The position numbers and the translations under genes are program-made. Shown in pieces: positions 43,936 to 52,444 of a DNA stretch of 64,000 nt; positions within the stretch are counted from its first letter, which is position 1; each line of letters begins with the position of its first letter. Source of the stretch: an uncultured Lachnospiraceae bacterium (GTDB taxonomy: Bacteria; Bacillota; Clostridia; Lachnospirales; Lachnospiraceae); contig CAJTOR010000005.1 of NCBI GenBank assembly GCA_910577675.1, forward strand, positions 63,980 through 127,979, in the 5' to 3' direction. Below the pieces are notes generated by a model, which saw only the letters and a program-made list of their open reading frames with translations, was not told where the DNA came from and made no database searches.

Positions 43936-44517
43936 TATGTTTACGGAAGAGGAGGTCAAAGCACTCTGTGAGTGGTTTCATATGAATTTTGAGGAAATAA
44001 GCGGTTGATACCGGAAATTTTGTGAATGATATGCGTAACCTTAAAACAAAGGATGATGCCTTGACTCTTTTGACACATCTGGGGTATCTGGCATACGATT
44101 CGTTAGAAGAGAGGGCGTTTATTCCAAATAATGAAATTATGGGTAAGTTCCGGCGTGCAATGAAAGCGGGCGGTTGGGAGAATGTGATAAAGGTGATTGC
44201 GGATTCCGAGAGTCTGCTGCAAAATACTTTGGAGGGAAGGGAAGATAAGGTTGCGGTAGCATTAGACCATGCGCTGTGCGGATATTGTTTTTTTGCCGCT
44301 GCCAGGGAGGAATAAGCCAGCTATTGTTGTAGAATTAAAATATAATCAAACGGCGCAGACGGCAATTTTGCAGATAAAAGACAAGAAATATATTGATGTG
44401 GTGAAAGATTATACGGGTGATATGATTCTTGTTGGAATAAATTATAATAAGGATAAGAAAGAGCAAGGACACAGTTGTAAGATAGAGCGTGCGAAATACC
44501 CGGAGGATGGCAAGTGA
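43936..44517 (+). pseudogene. Remnant of an AAA-ATPase-like/PD-(D/E)XK gene
   Basis: Three fragments of one family are visible. MFTEEEVKALCEWFHMNFEEI (from 43936, ending at a TGA) matches the middle of PF09820 proteins. The frame around 44022 (LKTKDDALTLLTHLGYLAYD ... AFIPNNEI) matches the region before the nuclease domain. GYADIVFLPLPGR-like sequence and IVVELKYN from about 44269 in a different frame form the PD-(D/E)XK core. The ATPase N-terminus is missing, an internal piece is deleted, and there is a frameshift near 44270-44290. An inverted repeat (GGGT...ACCC with an inner 8-bp stem) lies just upstream at 43888-43929. It is a decayed relative of the gene at 18450. Confidence 0.8.
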
Positions 44518-44594
44518 ATAAAAATCGGTCTGATATAATTCCCAAACAGGGCAGCGGAGCAAGTGTTGACTATCCCGCTGCCCTGTCTGCTATC

Positions 44595-44666
44595 GCTCCA
44601 TATCCTGCTTTCTGTGGGGTGGTTGCTCCTGCTCCATATCCTGCTTTCTGTGGGGTGGTTGCTCCC
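44595..44666. repeat. Two tandem 36-bp units
   Basis: Two consecutive 36-base units (44595-44630, 44631-44666), identical but for the last base. All reading frames across them stay open, giving several spurious ORFs. The 314-bp gap between the remnant and plsC holds nothing else that I can identify. Confidence 0.8.
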
Positions 44667-44831
44667 GCTGTTTCTGCTGCAAGATACTGTAAATGCCCTT
44701 CCTGTCTTCCGGAACATCTTTTCTTACCACTTCCCACAGACTTTTTCTGCACAAAAGTATATTTGTTTTCACAGGGTTCTGCTGAAAAGCGGGTACATAG
44801 TTGCCGATGATTTTTGTGTTCGCTCCAGACT

Positions 44832-45566
44832 TTATACTAGTGCGGCATCTTCTTTTAGTTGTCTGATGATGGTTTCCCTTACGGATGCGCCAAGATGTTT
44901 GCGCTCCTCCCTAGGGACATCGGCAGGATAGATTGGTTTGCCATAGTGGATGATGACATGTGCTTTTTTGACCCATGGTATATGGTTTTCAAAAACTGCC
45001 GCCGTGTTCGAGATGGCGACCGGGACAATACCACATCCCGCTTTTTCTGCCATTTTAAGGCTTCCTTCTTTGAATGGGAGCAGGTCAAATTCTTCGCCGC
45101 GGTTCCTTGTACCCTCCGGCATAATAAAGATGGAGTAACCTGATTTTAGCTGTTCAATTCCCTGCATAATTGTTTTTAAGCCTTCCTTCATATCGTTGCG
45201 GTCAAGAAAAAGGCATTGCAGGCTTTTCATCCACCAGGCAAAAAGGGGTACACGGCGGAGTTCTTTTTTTGCCACGAAGCCAGTCAGTGTCGGAAGGGTA
45301 ATATAGCCAACCGGAATGTCAGCGAGCCCTCTGTGATTGCCGACATAGAGGAAGGATTCCCCTTTTGGAAGTTCCTCCCTCCCAAGTACTGTGATTTTTG
45401 TGCCGGCACAGAACATAACAAAGCGGAACGCGACCCGTACAATTGCCTGGGATGCGGCGATCCTTTTATGGGGGTTAAATTTGCCCACAATAAAGAGAAT
45501 CAGATAGATCGGCAGGAATAAAATCAGAAAAACAACCATTGAAAGTACTACCAAAACAATGCGCAT
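44832..45566 (-). CDS. plsC: 1-acyl-sn-glycerol-3-phosphate acyltransferase
   Basis: 244 aa. An N-terminal membrane helix (VVLSMVVFLILFLPIYLILFI) precedes the catalytic NHRGLAD (HX4D) motif near 78-84. FLDRND and FIMPEGTRNRG (the glycerol phosphate binding motif) follow. It makes phosphatidate from lysophosphatidate at the membrane. AGAGG precedes the ATG. Standalone gene between a pseudogene and the GH31 gene. Confidence 0.92.
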   Translation of the reverse strand: MRIVLVVLSMVVFLILFLPIYLILFIVGKFNPHKRIAASQAIVRVAFRFVMFCAGTKITVLGREELPKGESFLYVGNHRGLADIPVGYITLPTLTGFVAKKELRRVPLFAWWMKSLQCLFLDRNDMKEGLKTIMQGIEQLKSGYSIFIMPEGTRNRGEEFDLLPFKEGSLKMAEKAGCGIVPVAISNTAAVFENHIPWVKKAHVIIHYGKPIYPADVPREERKHLGASVRETIIRQLKEDAALV

Positions 45567-45784
45567 AACAACCTCTTTCCGCTGCGTGAAGCACGGGCAG
45601 GGAAAGTATAAAAATATGGTATACTGTGCATGCTTCCTATTTTATAACGCAGCATTATTTACATTGCATCAGTATACCACATTTTCAGGATATTTGGTAG
45701 ACTTTCTTACAAAATCCTTACGATTTTTAAAAGTTTATATTTTGTTTATAAATGCGTGGAAGGACTATGCCGCAATCAGGGGGA

Positions 45785-47872
45785 TTAGAGTGTCAGCTTG
45801 ATATATTTTCCGTCCTGCCCCACATTCTTTGTGTATCCATCATCCATGTAAAGTTCGTAGGACAGCCCCATGCCTTTTTCACCCAACAGTTCAAACTTTG
45901 TGTAATCCAGCTCTTTGGTGCATTCGCATGGCGGACAGAGCGGCAGCAGGTGACCTGTGCGGATAAAGAAGGCAACTTCGTTCAGCGCACAGTCAATATA
46001 GTGCCAGCCCGCTTCCATTTTTGTAAGAGTGTATGTTTCAGCGGAAGTAAATTTTGCAAGGAGCATTCCTTCCGGCAGATAGACGGTGCGCCCTGTTACA
46101 TTTTGCTTGTAGACCGGGGCAAGCATCAGGCTCTCGCCAAGCAAAAGCTGGTCTTCCACCTCACATGCCACTTTGTCCTGCGGCCATGCAAAGGCGAGAG
46201 GGGAGAAGAGCAGGGTATTGCCGAGCGCTGCTTTTACAAATTCACTGTAAATATATGGAATCAGGCGGTAGCGCAGCTTCAGGATTTCACGGAAATCGTC
46301 GAGCCCCTCAAACTGGTAGCATTCCTGTTCTCTTGTGCCGAGTGCCGCGTGGTTGCGCATCAGAGGCGTGAAAATTCCGAAAGCGAGCCAGCGCAGCAGC
46401 AGGTCCCTTGTTGTGTGGCTGCCGAAACCGCCAAGATCCGCGCCGCTGTAGAGGAAGCCGCACATATTTAGGGACGGCATCATCTTGATATTGAGGAGCA
46501 GGTGGCTCCACCAGGACTGGTTGTCGCCCGTCCAGATGCCGCCATAGCGGTGCATGCCGATGTAGGAGGAGCGCGAGAATAGCAGCAGGCGCTTATCCGG
46601 GCAGATGGTGTCAAAGGCTTCCGCCGCAGCGCGGGTCATATTGTAGCCGTAGAGGTTGTGCACTTTGTCGTGGCGGATTTTCTTCCCGCCCATATTGTGG
46701 TAAAAGCGCTTGTAATCCGCGTGGTCGTTGTTGATATTGAAAACATTCTGCATCGCCCAGAAATCATTGAGCTTTGGATCGTCCTTCACTTTTAAAAGTT
46801 CTTCGACCTTGGCTGCGGCTTCCTCGATTCCCTCCTCGGAGAAAAAGATTGCGGGTTCGTTCATATCGTTCCAGAAACCTTCGATACCTGAGTCGGTCAG
46901 GCGCTTGTAGAGCCCGCCGAACCATTTTCTTGCGTCGGCATTTAAAAAGTCCGGGAAATGTGTTTTGCCAGGCCATACACCGGCAACAAAATCCGTACCG
47001 TCCCCGCGCTTGCAAAAGTAGTTGTTTTTTACGCCGTCCTCATATACATCGTACCCCTTTTCAATTTTTACACCCGCGTCGATAATCGGGATAAAGTGCA
47101 GTCCCTGTTCTTTCATTTCAGCTGAAAGTGCGGTAAGATCCGGGAAACGTTCTGGATGGACGGTGAAGTCCTTGTAGTCCTCCATATAGTCGATATCCAT
47201 GCTTATTGAGTCGAGCGGCAGGTGGTTTTCGCGGTAACCTTTTGCCACGCGGCGGATATCTTCTTCGTCCATGTATCCCCAGCGGCTCTGGATATAGCCG
47301 AATGCCCAGAGCGGCGGGATGTAGCTTATGCCGATAAGTTCCCGGAACTGGCGGGTGATGCATAGGGCGTGATGGGCGTGGGAGGATGGCTCTGCGCTGT
47401 CTGTGGATTTATGGGAATTATTTACAGTTTCATCCTCACAGGTAATCAGGTATACATCGAGGTTTGCGTCATCGACGGAGATGGTGAGTTTGTCCTGTTT
47501 TGTGTAGCCGATGTCATAGCGGACATCTGCCGGGTAATCAATAAAGAGTCCGAAGCTTTCTTTCCCGATTACCATCAGGAAATTATGTGCGCCGTAGAGG
47601 GATACTTTTTCTTCGGTGTGGTTCGGGTCATCGGTGCAGCAGCTTACATACTGGTAGCCGCGCTTGTTGATGCCGCGGTTTGCTTCGCCAAGGCCATACA
47701 CTGCGTCGTCCTGCGCCATGTCGCGTGTGAGGGTGAATCCTTTTTCAAAGTCTAAGTTTACATACCGTGCTAGTGGTGCCGCGTCCTCTGTGCTGTTTAC
47801 TTTGATGGCTGAAAGTTCTGCCACTGTGGCTTCGGTTTCGATGGGTGTTCCAAAACGAAATTTTTGTACCAT
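45785..47872 (-). CDS. Glycoside hydrolase family 31 alpha-glucosidase
   Basis: 695 aa without a signal peptide, so cytoplasmic. The catalytic nucleophile is in GFWNDMNEPAIF, and RSSYIGMHRYGGIWTGDNQSWW carries the acid/base region. FGYIQSRWGYMDEEDIRR and DSISMDIDYMEDY are the GH31 substrate-pocket motifs. Such enzymes release alpha-linked glucose or xylose from oligosaccharides. The gene is divergent from an AraC regulator, which probably controls it. AGGAGG precedes the ATG. Confidence 0.92.
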   Translation of the reverse strand: MVQKFRFGTPIETEATVAELSAIKVNSTEDAAPLARYVNLDFEKGFTLTRDMAQDDAVYGLGEANRGINKRGYQYVSCCTDDPNHTEEKVSLYGAHNFLMVIGKESFGLFIDYPADVRYDIGYTKQDKLTISVDDANLDVYLITCEDETVNNSHKSTDSAEPSSHAHHALCITRQFRELIGISYIPPLWAFGYIQSRWGYMDEEDIRRVAKGYRENHLPLDSISMDIDYMEDYKDFTVHPERFPDLTALSAEMKEQGLHFIPIIDAGVKIEKGYDVYEDGVKNNYFCKRGDGTDFVAGVWPGKTHFPDFLNADARKWFGGLYKRLTDSGIEGFWNDMNEPAIFFSEEGIEEAAAKVEELLKVKDDPKLNDFWAMQNVFNINNDHADYKRFYHNMGGKKIRHDKVHNLYGYNMTRAAAEAFDTICPDKRLLLFSRSSYIGMHRYGGIWTGDNQSWWSHLLLNIKMMPSLNMCGFLYSGADLGGFGSHTTRDLLLRWLAFGIFTPLMRNHAALGTREQECYQFEGLDDFREILKLRYRLIPYIYSEFVKAALGNTLLFSPLAFAWPQDKVACEVEDQLLLGESLMLAPVYKQNVTGRTVYLPEGMLLAKFTSAETYTLTKMEAGWHYIDCALNEVAFFIRTGHLLPLCPPCECTKELDYTKFELLGEKGMGLSYELYMDDGYTKNVGQDGKYIKLTL

Positions 47873-47890
47873 GTTTGATTCCTCCTATTT

Positions 47891-47961
47891 TTAGTTCCGC
47901 AGTTCCCCTCCCAGTACCATACATAGGCGGAGAGATTTCTGTCCGGGGTGTTGCTGATTTT
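47891..47961. repeat. Palindromic repeat, third copy
   Basis: This diverged copy of the tandem repeat at 29796-29980 shares TTAGTTCCG, CCCTCCCAGTACCAT, AGAGATTT and CTGATTTT. It lies in the divergent gap between the GH31 and AraC genes, next to the GH31 start. Confidence 0.6.
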
Positions 47962-47970
47962 GGTTCTTGC

Positions 47971-47998
47971 TTGAAATTTTTGGTGGTTTTGTTATAAT
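47971..47998 (+). promoter_or_regulatory. Promoter of the AraC gene
   Basis: TTGAAA at 47971-47976, 16-bp spacer, TATAAT at 47993-47998. Confidence 0.6.
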
Positions 47999-48103
47999 GA
48001 CAGTATATTGTATTTTTTGGTGTAATACTTGCGCTATTGTGAGAAAAGATAACATTATTTTGACTTCTGGGGCATGTGGTGTTTCTTTAGAAGGGAGTGT
48101 GCG

Positions 48104-48997
48104 ATGGGGGAGCAGGGCAATGCGGCGTACAGGGAGGGCATCGGGCATGGAACAGAGTTCCTGCCGCTTAAAGTTTATAGCTTTAGAGAGGAGTATGACC
48201 AATTTTTCGTTTCTCATCACTGGCATGAAGAAATAGAGATATTATTTTTTGAGAAGGGGGATTTTTTGCTTGAAAGGGATATGGTGCCGGAGGAAATAAG
48301 CTGCGGTGATATTGTTTTTATCGGGAGCTCCGTGCTGCACCAGCTTTCGGGCAGGGTGCTGCCGAGCCTGCATTATGCTGTGATCTTTAATTTTGATATG
48401 TTGAAATTTGACCGTTATGATATGGCGCAGGCTTCCATGCTGGCTCCGCTCTGTAACGGTGAGTGCTCGCTGCCCGGGCGCATCGGGAAAAATGATGCCG
48501 GTTATAAGGAAGTCCTAGCGGCACTGAAAGAGATTTTTACCGCGTGGGAGGGGAAGAAGCCGGGGTGGTATTTAAGGGTTAAGGCATTGCTTTTGTTGAT
48601 TCTTTCCGTACTTGAGGAGCACGGGCACCTGCGGCATATGGGCAGGGCAGAAAAGGCGGAGGACAGCTACCAGATGAAGGAGATAAAACAGGTACTAAAA
48701 TATATGGAAGAGCACTATAAGGAGAAGGTAACACTTTCGATGCTTGCGGGCAGGGCGGGGATGAACGAGCAGTATTTTTGCCGTTTTTTCCGAAGGATGA
48801 CGGGGAAAACACCGATTACCTACCTCAATGATTACCGCATTGGGCACGCGGCGGAAGCACTGATAAAAAGCGATGCTAGGATTGTTGAAATCTGTTATGA
48901 GAACGGTTTTGAAAATGTAAGCTATTTTATAAGGAAGTTTAAGGAGGCGAAAGGGATGACACCTAAGGAGTATCGGAAAAGAGAAACTTTTGTTTGA
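48104..48997 (+). CDS. AraC-family regulator with N-terminal cupin
   Basis: 297 aa from the ATG at 48104 (GAAGGGAG upstream); an upstream in-frame ATG has no site. The N-terminus is a cupin-type sugar-sensing domain (HHWHEEIEILFFEKGDF, CGDIVFIGSSVLHQL). The C-terminal ~100 residues form two helix-turn-helix units: TLSMLAGRAGMNEQYFCRFFRRMTG and IVEICYENGFENVSYFIRKFKEAKG. Divergent position suggests control of the GH31 gene in response to its sugar. Confidence 0.9.
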   Translation: MGEQGNAAYREGIGHGTEFLPLKVYSFREEYDQFFVSHHWHEEIEILFFEKGDFLLERDMVPEEISCGDIVFIGSSVLHQLSGRVLPSLHYAVIFNFDMLKFDRYDMAQASMLAPLCNGECSLPGRIGKNDAGYKEVLAALKEIFTAWEGKKPGWYLRVKALLLLILSVLEEHGHLRHMGRAEKAEDSYQMKEIKQVLKYMEEHYKEKVTLSMLAGRAGMNEQYFCRFFRRMTGKTPITYLNDYRIGHAAEALIKSDARIVEICYENGFENVSYFIRKFKEAKGMTPKEYRKRETFV

Positions 48998-49065
48998 CCA
49001 TTCAATGTGTTTATGGTATGATTTTGAACAAAGTAACCGCACAGTGCGGGGAAGGTGAGGATGGT

Positions 49066-50496
49066 ATGGAAGATAATCTGAATTTGTATAATACTCTGAC
49101 AAAAAAAGTGGAGCGTTTTATCCCGAATGAGCCGGGGAAAGTAAAAATGTATACATGCGGACCGACGGTTTACCACTACGCGCATATTGGAAATCTGCGC
49201 AGCTATATTATGGAAGATGTGCTGGAAAAATTTCTGCGATTTTCCGGCTACAATGTAAAGCGAGTTATGAATATAACAGATGTGGGGCATCTTTCGAGCG
49301 ACGCGGACACCGGCGAGGATAAGATGTTAAAGGGTGCAAAGCGCGAGCACAAGACTGTTATGGAAATTGCAAAATTTTATACGGATGCATTTATGTCGGA
49401 CTGCGAAAAACTGAATATAAAAACACCGGATGTTGTGGAGCCGGCAACAAACTGTATTCCGGATTTCATCCATATGATTGAGGAGTTGCTAAAGAAGGGT
49501 TTTGCATATAGGGCGGGCGGCAATATTTACTTTGATACGTCGAAACTTGACGAATACTATGTCCTTAGCAACCAGAATGCCGAGGAGCTGGCAGTGGGCG
49601 TGCGGGAAAGTGTGGAGGAGGATGAAAATAAGAGGAATAAGACAGATTTCGTCCTCTGGTTTACGAAATCAAAATTTGAGGATCAGGAATTGAAATGGGA
49701 AAGCCCGTGGGGCGTGGGGTATCCGGGCTGGCATATCGAGTGCTCCGTCATCAGCATGAAGCATCTGGGGGAAACCCTCGATTTGCACTGCGGCGGCATC
49801 GACAATGTTTTCCCGCACCATACCAATGAGATTGCGCAGAGCGAATCCTATCTTGGGCATAAATGGTGCAACTACTGGTTTCATATTTTACACCTTAATG
49901 ATGCGACTGGCAAGATGAGCAAGTCAAAGGGGGATTTCCTGACAGTTTCGCTGCTCAAAGAAAAAGGCTATAACCCGCTGGTTTACAGGATGTTCTGTTT
50001 GCAGTCGCATTACCGCAAGCCGCTTGTATTTACTTACGATGCGCTTGACAATGTGGCGGCATCCTACGAAAAACTTGTGGCGAGGGTTGCCGCACTGACA
50101 GAGGATGGTGCGGTGGATGAAGAAAGGCTGGCGGATTTTAGGGGGCAGTTTTTGAATGCGTTAAACAATGATCTTACCACCTCCTCGGGGCTTACCGTGC
50201 TTTACGATATGTTAAAGTCGGAGGCGGGCGATATGACAAAGCGCAGGGCTGTTGCCATGTTCGATGAAGTTTTCTCGCTTGACCTTATCGCTGCGGCACA
50301 GAAAATGAAGGAAGAAAAAAGCGGTGCCGGAATGGACGGGGAGATGATAAGGTTTATAGAGGAGAAGATTGCGCAGCGAAAAGAGGCAAAGAAAGCAAAG
50401 GATTTCGCGCGGGCGGATGCGATAAGGGAAGAGCTTTTAGCTAAGGGGATTGCGATTAAGGATACGAGGGAAGGAACTATTTGGGAAAAAATGTAA
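49066..50496 (+). CDS. cysS: Cysteinyl-tRNA synthetase
   Basis: 476 aa from the ATG at 49066 (GGTGAGGA upstream); an ATG at 48994 overlapping the AraC stop adds residues outside the family. MYTCGPTVYHYAHIGNLR has the zinc Cys and the HIGH motif. GGIDNVFPHHTNEIAQSE is the adenylate/zinc region and GKMSKSKGD the KMSKS loop. It charges tRNA-Cys. Two small genes follow in the same direction. Confidence 0.96.
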   Translation: MEDNLNLYNTLTKKVERFIPNEPGKVKMYTCGPTVYHYAHIGNLRSYIMEDVLEKFLRFSGYNVKRVMNITDVGHLSSDADTGEDKMLKGAKREHKTVMEIAKFYTDAFMSDCEKLNIKTPDVVEPATNCIPDFIHMIEELLKKGFAYRAGGNIYFDTSKLDEYYVLSNQNAEELAVGVRESVEEDENKRNKTDFVLWFTKSKFEDQELKWESPWGVGYPGWHIECSVISMKHLGETLDLHCGGIDNVFPHHTNEIAQSESYLGHKWCNYWFHILHLNDATGKMSKSKGDFLTVSLLKEKGYNPLVYRMFCLQSHYRKPLVFTYDALDNVAASYEKLVARVAALTEDGAVDEERLADFRGQFLNALNNDLTTSSGLTVLYDMLKSEAGDMTKRRAVAMFDEVFSLDLIAAAQKMKEEKSGAGMDGEMIRFIEEKIAQRKEAKKAKDFARADAIREELLAKGIAIKDTREGTIWEKM

Positions 50497-50535
50497 AATA
50501 GTAAAGGGATTGGGAAAAGAAAGGGTGATACCATT

Positions 50536-50748
50536 ATGGATATTAAGGTTGGGGATACGCTGAAATTGAAGAAGAAGCATCCCTGCGGGAGCCAGATGTG
50601 GAAGGTGCTGCGTGTGGGGATTGATTTCAGGCTTTCGTGTGAGGGCTGCGGACATCAGATTATGATTGCGAGAAAACAGGCGGAGAAAAATGTGAGGCAG
50701 ATCATACCTGGCAGCGGGGCAAATGAATCCGCGGGGGAAAATGTGTAG
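50536..50748 (+). CDS. DUF951 family protein
   Basis: 70 aa. The pattern KVGDTLKLKKKHPCGSQMWKVLRVG and CEGCGHQIMI is that of DUF951, small Cys-containing proteins of Firmicutes often near ribosome or tRNA genes. Two CxxC-like positions could bind zinc. Function is unknown. It begins 39 bases after cysS. Confidence 0.85.
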   Translation: MDIKVGDTLKLKKKHPCGSQMWKVLRVGIDFRLSCEGCGHQIMIARKQAEKNVRQIIPGSGANESAGENV

Positions 50749-50783
50749 GAAGAATTCTTGCAGTATCTGGTACAGGAGGAATT

Positions 50784-51092
50784 ATGGAGAGCGGAAAAGA
50801 AGACTTAGAGGCGGAAACTAAGGGGAGCACAAAGGATGCGCCCCAGCGTATCTGCAAGAAATGCCTGCTGCGGGAAATGCAGGAAGGCGAGTATTTTAGG
50901 AATATGTACGAGTATATTGCACAGTTGGACCCGGATGTAAAGTCGGAGGAGGAGCTTTACGAAAAGCGGCTTGCTGCCTGCAAACAGTGCGGCAACCTGG
51001 TAAACGGGATGTGCCGGGTCTGCGGGTGTTTTGTGGAGATGAGGGCTGCCGTTAAGAAGAATTCTTGTCCGGCGGCAGAAAGGTACTGGTAG
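50784..51092 (+). CDS. Small Cys-rich protein (DUF6171-like)
   Basis: 102 aa with CKKCLLREM near 26 and a C-terminal cluster CKQCGNLVNGMCRVCGCFVEMRA ... CP. The cysteines suggest two zinc sites. It resembles a small protein family found in Lachnospiraceae (DUF6171, from memory, not verified). Function is unknown. A GGAGGAATT site precedes the ATG. Confidence 0.7.
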   Translation: MESGKEDLEAETKGSTKDAPQRICKKCLLREMQEGEYFRNMYEYIAQLDPDVKSEEELYEKRLAACKQCGNLVNGMCRVCGCFVEMRAAVKKNSCPAAERYW

Positions 51093-51122
51093 CGGATTAT
51101 TGGGGTGAAAATATTTTTAGCA

Positions 51123-51929
51123 TCAATGGTTTAATATCCCAAAACCATTTCCAACTTTTCCGCCATCTAAAAGATATTTTTTCATATTTTTCTGCAAGGC
51201 GGTCTGTTCGGGGAAATCAGGGATATGGTGTTTCCTTGTTTTAAATACCCATTCCGTGTACTCCATGCCGGAATAATCAACCGATGTCACAGTAAATCTC
51301 TTCTGGAAGGCTATGATATTGGATTGTGCAGGCAGCAGCGCGGATAATTCCGGTGCCAGAAGCCAGGAGTCGCAGATATATTTGCAATTTCCATATTCTG
51401 GAAAATACTCGGCAAAAAAACGATTTGCTTCCTCGATGGACCGGTCACAGTTTTCCGGTGTAAGAACGGAATCGGAGGGAATATGCATGCTGATTACCGG
51501 CGCATTGTTTTCATGCATCATTTCATATTCCAATTCCCCTATGCGGAACAGTATTCCGCTAAGCTGTCTTGCCGTCCACCATTCGCGGTCAAATGCGAGG
51601 ATGCCCGTTATTTTTTCGCACTCCGAAATAAATCTTGTAAAGCATCGCATGGTTGCAAAGAAAACGGAGTCGGGAATGGATTTTTCCTGATACCATTCAT
51701 ATTGTTCTGCCGCGCATACAAGCATGCAGGTAAGGAGTTTAACCTGCTTTTCGTCCTCGCCCAACTGCTCTTTTAAAACTGATCTTGCAGCAGCTTCGGT
51801 TTTCATGTTTTTTAATCCGTTAATCCGGTCTTTGATATTATAAAAGGTTTCGGATTTGTAAAAGTCCAGGACTTCATTTTTTAGTTCCGGCTGAAGGTTG
51901 ATACCATTGCATAAGGTTTCTAAATTCAT
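51123..51929 (-). CDS. Acyltransferase-like protein (DUF5596/GNAT-like)
   Basis: 268 aa. An N-terminal helical domain of about 110 residues (CMLVCAAEQYEWYQEKSIPDSVFFATM) is followed by a GNAT-like C-terminal region (ISMHIPSDSVLTPENCDRSIEEANRFF, YICDSWLLAPELSALLPAQSNIIAF). This combination occurs in a Lachnospiraceae family annotated as acyltransferase domain protein; activity has not been shown as far as I know. AAAGGAG precedes the ATG. It stands alone, convergent with the small gene before it. Confidence 0.75.
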   Translation of the reverse strand: MNLETLCNGINLQPELKNEVLDFYKSETFYNIKDRINGLKNMKTEAAARSVLKEQLGEDEKQVKLLTCMLVCAAEQYEWYQEKSIPDSVFFATMRCFTRFISECEKITGILAFDREWWTARQLSGILFRIGELEYEMMHENNAPVISMHIPSDSVLTPENCDRSIEEANRFFAEYFPEYGNCKYICDSWLLAPELSALLPAQSNIIAFQKRFTVTSVDYSGMEYTEWVFKTRKHHIPDFPEQTALQKNMKKYLLDGGKVGNGFGILNH

Positions 51930-51970
51930 GGTTTTTTGACTCCTTTAAGATTATTATGTTTAAACCTATC

Positions 51971-52030
51971 AAAAAAGTCCCCCGTTTCTAAGTCGTAAAG
52001 ACGAAAGTGGCAGATAAGGGGGACTTTTTT
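51971..52030 (-). terminator. Terminator-like palindromic repeat, copy B
   Basis: Perfect 13-bp outer arms (51971-51983 with 52018-52030), A-rich on one side and T-rich on the other, with an inner TCGT-AAAG-ACGA hairpin. In reverse complement it shares the CTTTCGTCTTTACGA and TTAGAA parts with copy C at 55352. It can terminate in both directions. Confidence 0.75.
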
Positions 52031-52078
52031 GTGTCACATAAGGATATTGCTTTCGTTCCTTCCGCTTAAAAATCTTAA

Positions 52079-52118
52079 AAAAAATACAGGCGGAAACTCA
52101 AAGACATGGTTTCCGCCC
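52079..52118 (-). terminator. Terminator of the tRNA-Thr gene
   Basis: A 9-bp stem (52089-52097 with 52109-52117) of GGCGGAAAC and GTTTCCGCC, with an A run on the plus strand that gives T8 on the minus strand. It follows nine bases after the tRNA. Confidence 0.85.
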
Positions 52119-52126
52119 ATCAAAAA

Positions 52127-52199
52127 AGCTGATGACGGGAATCGAACCCGTGACCTCCGCCTTACCAAGGCGACGCTCTACCGACTGAGCCACATCAGC
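52127..52199 (-). tRNA. tRNA-Thr (GGT)
   Basis: Cloverleaf on the minus strand: acceptor GCTGATG with CATCAGC, D-arm GCTCAGTCGGTAGAGC, anticodon loop TTGGTAA with anticodon GGT, variable loop, and T-arm ACGGGTTCGATTCCCGT. CCA is not encoded. Confidence 0.95.
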
Positions 52200-52444
52200 G
52201 AACTGTTTTTCAAGTCCGGGTATTATAATATCATATGAAAAAGAAAAATGCAAGCACTTTTTAAAAAAAATAATATTGGAAAAAAATTACAAATGCATCC
52301 GGGTTTTGGGAGCATTTTCCCGTTCCGGTAATTAATATCCACAAGTATAATTTTTTCCTTAAATTTTGCACGTATTTGCACTTTCAAAAACAATGGTTTT
52401 ATGATATAATATATCTTGAAAAATTTATAAAACGGAGGCAGACT

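Noticed and set aside
44595..44666. A short CRISPR-like array
   Set aside because: The two units abut directly without spacers, and no cas genes are near.
44514..44931. Several overlapping ORFs in both strands around the 36-bp repeats
   Set aside because: The repeat length is divisible by three and has no stops, so all frames stay open; there is no start site or family pattern.
52127..52199. tRNA-Thr as an integration site
   Set aside because: No integrase gene or duplicated tRNA 3' end is present nearby; the flanking palindrome is a repeat family seen elsewhere.
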